Assembly: GCF_003319185.1 (NCBI RefSeq)
Contig: NZ_QOHJ01000001.1
Span: 827,419-891,418 of the forward strand
Source of the DNA: Blastococcus sp. TF02A-30
GTDB lineage: Bacteria > Actinomycetota > Actinomycetes > Mycobacteriales > Geodermatophilaceae
DNA length: 64,000 bases
Direction of reading: 5' to 3'
Below, piece after piece: positions 57,999 to 64,000 of this stretch. The notes beneath the pieces are model-generated. The model saw only the letters and a program-made list of their open reading frames with translations, was not told the origin of the DNA and did not search any database. Positions within the stretch are counted from its first letter, which is position 1, and each line of letters opens with the position of its first letter. Made by a program: the position numbers and the translations under genes.

Positions 57999-59402
57999 AT
58001 GACCCGCATCGTGATCATCGGCGGCGGACCGGCCGGCTACGAGGCCGCGCTCGTCGCCGCGCAGCTCGGCGCGCAGGTCACCGTCATCGAGCGGGACGGC
58101 ATCGGGGGAGCCAGCGTGCTCACCGACTGCGTGCCCTCCAAGACCCTCATCGCCTCCGCCGGCGCCATGACCTCGGTCCGCGACTCCGCCGCGCTCGGCG
58201 TGCACGGGGCCGAGCTGGCCGCTGTCGGTCTGGACCTCGCCGCCGCGAACCAGCGGGTCAAGCACCTTGCCATGGCGCAATCGGCCGACATCCACGCCCG
58301 GCTCGAGGCCGAGGGCGTGCGGATCGTCGCCGGCAGTGCGCGGCTCTCCGACGAGCTGCGCGGCCTGGCCGCCCACCGGGTGCAGGTGCTCGACGGCGAC
58401 GGCGCGGTCACCGAGGAGCTCGAGGGCGACGTCGTCCTCATCGCCACCGGCGCCGACCCGCGCGTGCTGCCCGGTGCCGAGCCCGACCACCAGCGGATCC
58501 TCGACTGGCGCGACGTCTACGACCTGGCCGAGATGCCCGAGCACCTCGTCGTCGTCGGCTCGGGCGTCACCGGCGCGGAGTTCGCGTCCGGCTACCTGGA
58601 GGCCGGCGTGCCGGTCACCCTGGTGTCCTCCCGCGACCGCGTCCTCCCCGGTGAGGACTCCGACGCCGCCGAGGTGCTGGAGGAGGTGTTCCAGTCCCGC
58701 GGGGGCAAGCTCGAGCGCGGGCGGGCCGCCGGCGTGCGCCGCAGCGAGAAGGGCGTCGTCGTCGAGCTCACCGACGGCCGCACGGTCGAGGGCTCGCACG
58801 CGCTCATGACCGTGGGCACCGTCCCGAACACCGCCGGGCTCAACTTGGAGCAGTGCGGTGTGGCGGTGACCGAGTCCGGCCACGTCGTCGTCGACCGCGT
58901 CTCCCGCACCTCGGTGCCCGGCATCTACGCCGCCGGTGACGTGACCGGGGTCTTCCAGCTCGCCTCCGTCGCGGCGATGCAGGGCCGGATCGCCATGTGG
59001 CACGCCCTCGGCGAGGCAGTGCAGCCGATCAAGCTCAAGACCGTCGCGGCCAACGTCTTCACCCACCCCGAGATCGCCACCGTCGGCGTCCAGGAGAAGA
59101 GCCTCCCGGACGAGTCGGACGTCGACGTCGTCCGGCTGCCGCTGTCCACGAACGCGCGGGCCAAGATGGGCGACCTGCACGACGGCTTCGTGAAGCTCTT
59201 CGCCCGCCGCTCCACCGGGGTCGTCATGGGCGGCGTCGTCGTCGCTCCGGGGGCGTCGGAGCTGATCCTGCCGCTGGCGCTCGCGGTGACCAAGGGGCTG
59301 ACCGTGGCCGACCTGGCGCAGACCTTCGCGATCTACCCGTCCCTGTCGGGCTCGATCACCGAGGCCGGCCGCCGGCTCATGGGAGCCGACCACCTGGCGT
59401 AG
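57999..59402 (+). CDS. lpdA: NAD(P)H-quinone dehydrogenase of the LpdA type
   Basis: The 467-residue flavoprotein has FAD loop IVIIGGGPAGYEAA, a central NAD(P) loop VVVGSGVTGAEFAS and AAGDVTG. Where classic lipoamide dehydrogenases have CxxxxC, this one reads GASVLTDCVPSK: the first Cys is Ser, so no redox disulfide can form. The C-terminal His-Glu dyad region is also changed (YPSLSGS). The same losses mark mycobacterial LpdA (Rv3303c), a quinone reductase rather than a lipoamide dehydrogenase. The ATG has GGAGAAGG 6 nt upstream. Confidence 0.93.
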   Translation: MTRIVIIGGGPAGYEAALVAAQLGAQVTVIERDGIGGASVLTDCVPSKTLIASAGAMTSVRDSAALGVHGAELAAVGLDLAAANQRVKHLAMAQSADIHARLEAEGVRIVAGSARLSDELRGLAAHRVQVLDGDGAVTEELEGDVVLIATGADPRVLPGAEPDHQRILDWRDVYDLAEMPEHLVVVGSGVTGAEFASGYLEAGVPVTLVSSRDRVLPGEDSDAAEVLEEVFQSRGGKLERGRAAGVRRSEKGVVVELTDGRTVEGSHALMTVGTVPNTAGLNLEQCGVAVTESGHVVVDRVSRTSVPGIYAAGDVTGVFQLASVAAMQGRIAMWHALGEAVQPIKLKTVAANVFTHPEIATVGVQEKSLPDESDVDVVRLPLSTNARAKMGDLHDGFVKLFARRSTGVVMGGVVVAPGASELILPLALAVTKGLTVADLAQTFAIYPSLSGSITEAGRRLMGADHLA

Positions 59403-59500
59403 GAGTTGCCTGGAGGGAGCGCCGTGATCCGTGCGACCGGTGTGACGACTCTTTCGGCTTGATCCGTCGCGGTCGGTGCCGACGCGCGCGTGGCCCGCCG

Positions 59501-61192
59501 ATGCAGGAGTGGATGCCTGCTGCCCGGACCTCCCGTCCCGTCCGCCTCCTGCGTGCCCTCGTGGTCGCCGGCGCCCTCGCGGGCTCCACCGTCGTCCTGC
59601 CCGGTGTCGCGGCCGCCGACGAGGGCGTCTCGGTCACCGGCCGCCTCGTGCAGGCGGTGCCCGACGTCGAGCAGCACGGCGCCCTCGCGCCCGAGACGCT
59701 CGCCTGGGTGGAGACCGCGCAGGGCGCGGTGCCCGTCGCCGGCGGCGACGTCGAGGACGTCCCGTCGGGCTCCTCGGTGCGGCTCACGGTCGACGGTCCG
59801 GCCGACGGGGCGACGGCGGAGCGGCCGCTCGACGTGGTGAGCACCGACGCGGTCACCCCGCCGCCGGTCCAGCCGCCGCTGTCCGGCCCGGTCACCAACG
59901 AGGTGACGATCGCCCTCGTCGCCCCCGCGGGCGCTACGCCGGACACCGACGTGACGGCGGCGCAGGTGGCTGCGCTCGTCGCCGGCCCGGTCGCGCAGTA
60001 CTGGTCCGGCCAGACCGGCGGAGCGATCCGCGTCGGCGTCGGTGCCGTGCACGAGGAGTGGGTCAGCACCGCCGCGGCCTGCGCCGAGGCCCGGGTCCTC
60101 TGGAACGAGGTGGCCACGGCGGTGCGGTTCCAGCCCGGGCCCGGCAAGCACCTGCTGCTGTACCTGAGCGGCGGCGCCAAGAGCGACCCGAACTGCGCCT
60201 ACGCGCTCGCCGAGATCGGCAGCGGTGCCGGCACCGGTGGCCGGCTCTACGTCCGCGAGCGGCTGGCCAAGCCCGAGCAGCTGGCCTCGAGCATCGCCCA
60301 CGAGCTGGGGCACAACTTCGGCCTCAACCACTCCTCGGGCCTGCAGTGCGACGGCGCCGTCGAGTCCGGCGCCTGCCGCACCGCCGGGTACCGCGACTAC
60401 TACGACGTCATGGGCGTCACGTGGGCGCAGGTCGGCTCGCTGAACCCCGCCCAGGCCGCGCTGCTCGGCGTCCTCCCCGCCGCCCGCGAGCAGCGGCTGA
60501 CGGTGGCGGACGCGACGACCGCGGTGACGCTCGCCCCCGCATCTGCCCCCGCGGGCACCCGCGCGCTGCGGCTCACCGACGCCGAGGGCACCGACTACTG
60601 GCTGGAGTACCGGACGGCCACCGGGCAGGACGCCTGGCTGGGCACCGCGGCCAACCGCTACAAGCTGGAGACCGGCGTCCTGGTCCGCCGCTCCGCCGGC
60701 TACCCGGACACCTCCCTGCTGCTGGACGGCACGCCGTCGAGCGCGGCCGGGTGGGACGCCGACTTCCGGTCCGCGCTCCCGGTCGGCGTCCCCGTGCCGC
60801 TGTCGGGTGGCGACTTCACCGTCACGCTGCGCGCGGCGACCGCCGCCGGTGCGGTCCTGGACGTCGTCCCCACGGCGCCGGCGCCGGGGACCGCCGCGGC
60901 ACCGGCCGCGCCGCGGGAGCGGGGGACCGGCCGGGTGCTGCCGAGCACCGCGACGGCGGACGCAGCAGCCGCTGCGGCCGCCGCGGCCGCTGCGCCGGCG
61001 CCGCAGGCGGCGCCGCTGCCGATGCCGTGGTACCCGGACGTCGACGCATCGGCGCTGACCCGCTCCACCCGGCTGGAGCCGGTCGCGGAGACGACGGCGA
61101 GCGGCGGGCTGCTGGTGGCCGGTGCCGGGGCCGCGCTGGCCGGGGCGACCCTGCTCCTCGTGCGCCGGATGCGGGCCGCGCGGCTGCGCTGA
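59501..61192 (+). CDS. Exported zinc metalloprotease-like protein with C-terminal anchor
   Basis: The 563-residue protein (ATG 59501; the ATG at 59513 is a close alternative) has a signal peptide LLRALVVAGALAGSTVVLPGVAAAD. The metzincin zinc motif HELGHNFGLNH follows LASSIA at about residue 267, with a Met-turn candidate in YYDVMGVTW. Several Cys residues may form disulfides. A beta-rich region follows, then an Ala-only run near 490. A final hydrophobic segment GGLLVAGAGAALAGATLLLV plus Arg residues suggests anchoring to the membrane. No LPXTG-type sorting motif is visible. The substrate is unknown. Confidence 0.82.
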   Translation: MQEWMPAARTSRPVRLLRALVVAGALAGSTVVLPGVAAADEGVSVTGRLVQAVPDVEQHGALAPETLAWVETAQGAVPVAGGDVEDVPSGSSVRLTVDGPADGATAERPLDVVSTDAVTPPPVQPPLSGPVTNEVTIALVAPAGATPDTDVTAAQVAALVAGPVAQYWSGQTGGAIRVGVGAVHEEWVSTAAACAEARVLWNEVATAVRFQPGPGKHLLLYLSGGAKSDPNCAYALAEIGSGAGTGGRLYVRERLAKPEQLASSIAHELGHNFGLNHSSGLQCDGAVESGACRTAGYRDYYDVMGVTWAQVGSLNPAQAALLGVLPAAREQRLTVADATTAVTLAPASAPAGTRALRLTDAEGTDYWLEYRTATGQDAWLGTAANRYKLETGVLVRRSAGYPDTSLLLDGTPSSAAGWDADFRSALPVGVPVPLSGGDFTVTLRAATAAGAVLDVVPTAPAPGTAAAPAAPRERGTGRVLPSTATADAAAAAAAAAAAPAPQAAPLPMPWYPDVDASALTRSTRLEPVAETTASGGLLVAGAGAALAGATLLLVRRMRAARLR

Positions 61193-61197
61193 CGGCA

Positions 61198-61230
61198 GAG
61201 CCCCGGGACCGGTGACCGGTCCCGGGGCTC
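61198..61230. terminator. Perfect 15-bp hairpin between convergent genes
   Basis: GAGCCCCGGGACCGG pairs perfectly with CCGGTCCCGGGGCTC around the loop TGA. It lies between the metalloprotease stop and the stop of the leftward carboxylase gene. It has no T-run and is likely bidirectional. Confidence 0.85.
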
Positions 61231-61243
61231 CGTGCGCCCTGGC

Positions 61244-63001
61244 CTACTCGGCGTCGGCGATGGTGCAGATGACCGCGCCGCTGGTGACGGTCGCGCCCAC
61301 TTCGGCCGAGAGGCCGCTGATCGTGCCGGCCTTGTGCGCGGCGATGGGCTGCTCCATCTTCATCGCCTCGAGCACCACGACCAGGTCGCCGGCCGCGACG
61401 GTGGCGCCGTCCTCGACGGCCACCTTCACGATCGTGCCCTGCATGGGCGAGGTGAGGGAGTCCCCCGAGGCCGCGGACCCGCTGCCCCCGCCACCGCGCT
61501 TGCGGGGCTTGGCCGGGGCGCCCGCCGCAGCCCCGCCACCGGCGGCCAGGCCGGCGGGCAGCGAGACCTCCAGGCGGCGACCGCCGACCTCGACGACGAC
61601 GGTCTGCCGGGGCGCCTGCTCGTCCTCGTCGGACGGGGCGGCGGCGTAGGGCTGGACCTGGTTGTCCCACTCGGTCTCGATCCACCGGGTGTGCACGGTG
61701 AACGGCTCGCTGGTGAAAGCCTCGTCGCGGACGACGGCGCGGTGGAACGGGATGACCGTGGGCATGCCCTCGACCACGAGCTCGTCCAGCGCGCGCCGGG
61801 CCCGCTGCAGGGCCTCCTCGCGGGTGGCGCCGGTGACGATCAGCTTGGCCAGCATCGAGTCGAACGCGCCGGCCACCTCGCCACCGGTCTCGACGCCGGA
61901 GTCCCAGCGCACGCCCGGGCCCTGCGGGATCTCCAGGCGGTCCACCGGGCCGGGGGCCGGCATGAAGTTGCGGCCGGCGTCCTCGGCGTTGATCCGGAAC
62001 TCGATGCTGTGCCCGCGCGGCGCCGGGTCCTCGGTGATCTCCAGCGGCAGGCCCTCGGCGATGCGGAACTGCTGGCGCACCAGGTCGATGCCGGAGGTCT
62101 CCTCCGACACCGGGTGCTCGACCTGGAGGCGGGTGTTGACCTCCAGGAAGGAGATCGAGCCGTCGGCGCCGACGAGGTACTCGACGGTGCCCGCGCCGTG
62201 GTAGCCGGCCTCCTTGCAGATGGCCTTGGCCGAGGAGTGGATGCGGGCGCGCTGCTCCTCGGTGAGGAACGGCGCGGGCGCCTCCTCGACCAGCTTCTGG
62301 TTGCGCCGCTGCAGCGAGCAGTCGCGGGTGCCGACGACGATCACGTTGCCGTGGGTGTCGGCCAGCACCTGGGCCTCGACATGGCGCGGCTTGTCCAGGA
62401 ACTTCTCCACGAAGCACTCGCCGCGGCCGAACGCGGAGACCGCCTCGCGCACGGCGGAGTCGAACAGCTCGGCGATCTCGCCCTTCTCGCGGACCACCTT
62501 GAGGCCGCGGCCACCGCCGCCGAACGCCGCCTTGATGGCGATCGGGAGGCCGTGCTCCTCGGCGAAGGCGATGACCTCGTCGGCGCCGCCGACCGGGTCC
62601 TTGGTGCCGGGCACCAGCGGGGCGCCGGCCTTGGTGGCGATGTGCCGGGCCTGCACCTTGTCACCCAGGGCGATGATCGCCTCGGGGGAGGGGCCGATCC
62701 AGGTGAGGCCGGCGTCGAGGACCGCCTGGGCGAAGTCCGCGTTCTCGGACAGGAAGCCGTAGCCGGGGTGGATCGCATCGGCGCCGGACTGCCGCGCGGC
62801 CTCGATGATCTTCTCGATGACCAGGTAGGAGTCCCCGGGCGTGGTGCCGCCCAGGGCGAACGCCTCGTCGGCCACGCGGACGTGCAGCGCGTCACGGTCG
62901 GGCTCGGCGTAGACCGCCACGCTGGTCAGGCCGGCGTCCTTGCAGGCACGCGCGACGCGCACCGCGATCTCACCACGGTTGGCGATCAAGACCTTCTGCA
63001 C
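61244..63001 (-). CDS. accA3: Biotin-dependent acyl-CoA carboxylase alpha subunit (biotin carboxylase plus BCCP)
   Basis: The 585-residue protein carries both biotin carboxylase and biotin carrier functions for acetyl-/propionyl-CoA carboxylases. It starts at a GTG with GGAGGAGG upstream ([16 protein letters not shown]). The ATP-grasp carboxylase domain covers about 1-450 ([43 protein letters not shown]). A Gly/Ala linker follows. The carrier domain at about 510-585 has the biotin Lys in EAMKMEQP. AccA3 naming follows mycobacteria. No beta subunit is in the window. Carboxylating propionyl-CoA would feed the mutAB genes. Confidence 0.93.
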   Translation of the reverse strand: MQKVLIANRGEIAVRVARACKDAGLTSVAVYAEPDRDALHVRVADEAFALGGTTPGDSYLVIEKIIEAARQSGADAIHPGYGFLSENADFAQAVLDAGLTWIGPSPEAIIALGDKVQARHIATKAGAPLVPGTKDPVGGADEVIAFAEEHGLPIAIKAAFGGGGRGLKVVREKGEIAELFDSAVREAVSAFGRGECFVEKFLDKPRHVEAQVLADTHGNVIVVGTRDCSLQRRNQKLVEEAPAPFLTEEQRARIHSSAKAICKEAGYHGAGTVEYLVGADGSISFLEVNTRLQVEHPVSEETSGIDLVRQQFRIAEGLPLEITEDPAPRGHSIEFRINAEDAGRNFMPAPGPVDRLEIPQGPGVRWDSGVETGGEVAGAFDSMLAKLIVTGATREEALQRARRALDELVVEGMPTVIPFHRAVVRDEAFTSEPFTVHTRWIETEWDNQVQPYAAAPSDEDEQAPRQTVVVEVGGRRLEVSLPAGLAAGGGAAAGAPAKPRKRGGGGSGSAASGDSLTSPMQGTIVKVAVEDGATVAAGDLVVVLEAMKMEQPIAAHKAGTISGLSAEVGATVTSGAVICTIADAE

Positions 63002-63176
63002 AGCCAGCCTCCTCCGTAGAACCCAGCGCACTGTAGCCAGACCGTGAGGCCCACCTCGCCGGCGGGCCGCCAGGGCAGGCCGCTCCGGACGCGTCGAGGA
63101 GGGGAGCTGGTGCGCCGGGTGGGGCCTGGGAGGCGGCTCGCTTCCGGCCCGCGGGTCCGACCTGTTGGATGACCGC

Positions 63177-64000
63177 GTGGGCGACGACAGCACGCGACGA
63201 CGCGCGATCCACCTGCGCCGGTTCCTGGGCACCTCGCTGGTGCTCGCGCTCCTGGTGCTCGGACTGGGGTGGCCGCTCCGCACGGCACAGGCCGCGCCAC
63301 CGGCAGCGAGCAGCCAGGTGCTGACCGTGGAGACGTCCTCGCGCACTGCGAGCACCGGCCAGCTGCGGGCGTGGGAGAGGTCCGGCGGGGGCTGGCGGCT
63401 GGTCGCCGGCCCCTACAGCGTCTTCGTGGGCGCCAACGGTGTCGGCGCTGCGCGGGAAGGGAGCGCGACCACACCGGAGGGGACCTTTCCGCTGACCGAG
63501 GCCTTCGGCAGGTTGCCGAACCCCGGCACCGCGATGCCCTACTTCCGGAGCGACACCTCGGACTGGTGGGACAGCAACCCGTCGTCACCCACCTACAACA
63601 CCCACGTGCGGCGGACGACGAGCCCGGGCGGAGCTAGCGAGAACCTCTACCGCACCGGGGCGTCCTACGACTACGCCGTCAACATCGGCTACAACCTGGC
63701 CCGTGTCCCGGGCGCCGGGTCCGCCTTCTTCCTGCACGTCTCCAACGGTCGGCCGACCGCTGGCTGCGTGTCGATGGACCGCGATGCGCTGGTCGGGATC
63801 CTGCGGTGGCTCCGCCCCGATGCGCAGCCGCAGATCATCATCGGGGTGGCGCCGGTGTGGGCGGGGCCGGCGGAGAACTCCAGTGCGATCGGGGGCAGCG
63901 GGTCCGCGTACTTCCTCGACGACAGGTTCACCGGGGTGGCCAACCGGGTCTTCCGGTACGGCGAGCCCGCCGACGAGGTGTACGTCGGCGACTGGGACGG
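63177..64000 (+). CDS. Exported L,D-transpeptidase (YkuD-like) domain protein, 3' end outside window
   Basis: The GTG at 63177 lies 6 nt after TTGGAT, a leaderless-type -10. 274 codons are present and the frame is open to the edge. A signal peptide covers residues 1-41 ([19 protein letters not shown], cleavage near AQA). The YkuD-like region is seen as [29 protein letters not shown] and the active-site stretch [17 protein letters not shown], with His and Cys positioned as in L,D-transpeptidases, though TAGC replaces the usual SHGC. The last visible residues ([16 protein letters not shown]) look like the start of a repeat domain of the FG-GAP/VCBS kind. It is divergent from the carboxylase gene. 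Confidence 0.82.
   Translation, partial: MGDDSTRRRAIHLRRFLGTSLVLALLVLGLGWPLRTAQAAPPAASSQVLTVETSSRTASTGQLRAWERSGGGWRLVAGPYSVFVGANGVGAAREGSATTPEGTFPLTEAFGRLPNPGTAMPYFRSDTSDWWDSNPSSPTYNTHVRRTTSPGGASENLYRTGASYDYAVNIGYNLARVPGAGSAFFLHVSNGRPTAGCVSMDRDALVGILRWLRPDAQPQIIIGVAPVWAGPAENSSAIGGSGSAYFLDDRFTGVANRVFRYGEPADEVYVGDWD

Overview
The window is about 64 kb of very GC-rich DNA (clearly above 70% in most genes) with many GTG and some TTG starts, third positions that are almost always G or C, and genes packed with 1-4 bp start/stop overlaps. Gene content and order point to an actinomycete. Runs of genes match, from memory, Mycobacterium tuberculosis Rv0951-Rv0957 (sucC-sucD-membrane protein-perM-purN-purH) and the Rv3303c-Rv3315c neighbourhood (lpdA, amidohydrolase, purine nucleoside phosphorylase, phospho-sugar mutase, upp, add, deoA, cdd). 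The style suggests a Geodermatophilaceae-like relative (Blastococcus, Modestobacter, Geodermatophilus), but that is inference without a search. No rRNA, tRNA, CRISPR array, insertion sequence, integrase or prophage gene was found. No stretch of 300 bp or more lacks a gene; the longest gap is 283 bp (22224-22506).

Layout. 1-12.8 kb is central metabolism: a secreted CocE-type hydrolase (cut by the window edge), sucCD, two divisome-associated-type membrane proteins, purN-purH, a pentapeptide-repeat protein, folD-DUF3017, mdh and icd. 12.8-14.9 kb holds an AbiEi/DUF559 nuclease-like gene bracketed by two 54-bp direct repeats, and a secreted CAP-domain protein. 15-22 kb is mixed housekeeping: a CNNM/CBS transporter, galE, an aromatic aminotransferase, trpS, a 2'-5' RNA ligase-like protein, a BrkB-type membrane protein and a D,D-carboxypeptidase.

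22.4-49.2 kb is dominated by nucleoside and base salvage. It contains a BMP-type nucleoside ABC importer joined to cdd and deoA, then add, codB plus a cytosine deaminase divergent from a PucR regulator, deoC with two aldehyde dehydrogenase genes, upp, and a phospho-sugar mutase joined to purine nucleoside phosphorylase. Together these give a route from external nucleosides to free bases plus (deoxy)ribose phosphate, then to glyceraldehyde-3-phosphate and acetaldehyde, with the aldehyde probably oxidised by the adjacent dehydrogenase. Interspersed are a drug-type ABC exporter, a GNAT-like protein, a DEAD-box helicase with a structured leader, an acidic duplicated protein and a secreted DUF6318/PKD-like pair.

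49.2-64 kb holds a GNAT gene, a YbdK-type carboxylate-amine ligase, an M20 amidohydrolase, the mutA-mutB-meaB methylmalonyl-CoA module, a gamma-glutamylcyclotransferase-like gene, lpdA, a secreted zinc metalloprotease, the biotinylated acyl-CoA carboxylase alpha subunit, and a secreted L,D-transpeptidase-like gene cut by the right edge. The carboxylase subunit and mutase module plausibly feed propionyl-CoA carbon to succinyl-CoA, the substrate of SucCD at the other end.

Two sequence-level themes recur. First, many genes have a -10-like TANNNT box 6-8 nt before the start codon, as expected for leaderless mRNAs. Second, transcription units often end in long GC-rich hairpins without a U-tract. 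The most interesting items are the split ALDH16-like gene pair, the direct repeats around the DUF559 gene, the multi-hairpin leader of the DEAD-box helicase, a 20-bp perfect palindrome between deoC and upp, and a low-GC patch that cuts across two secreted-protein genes.
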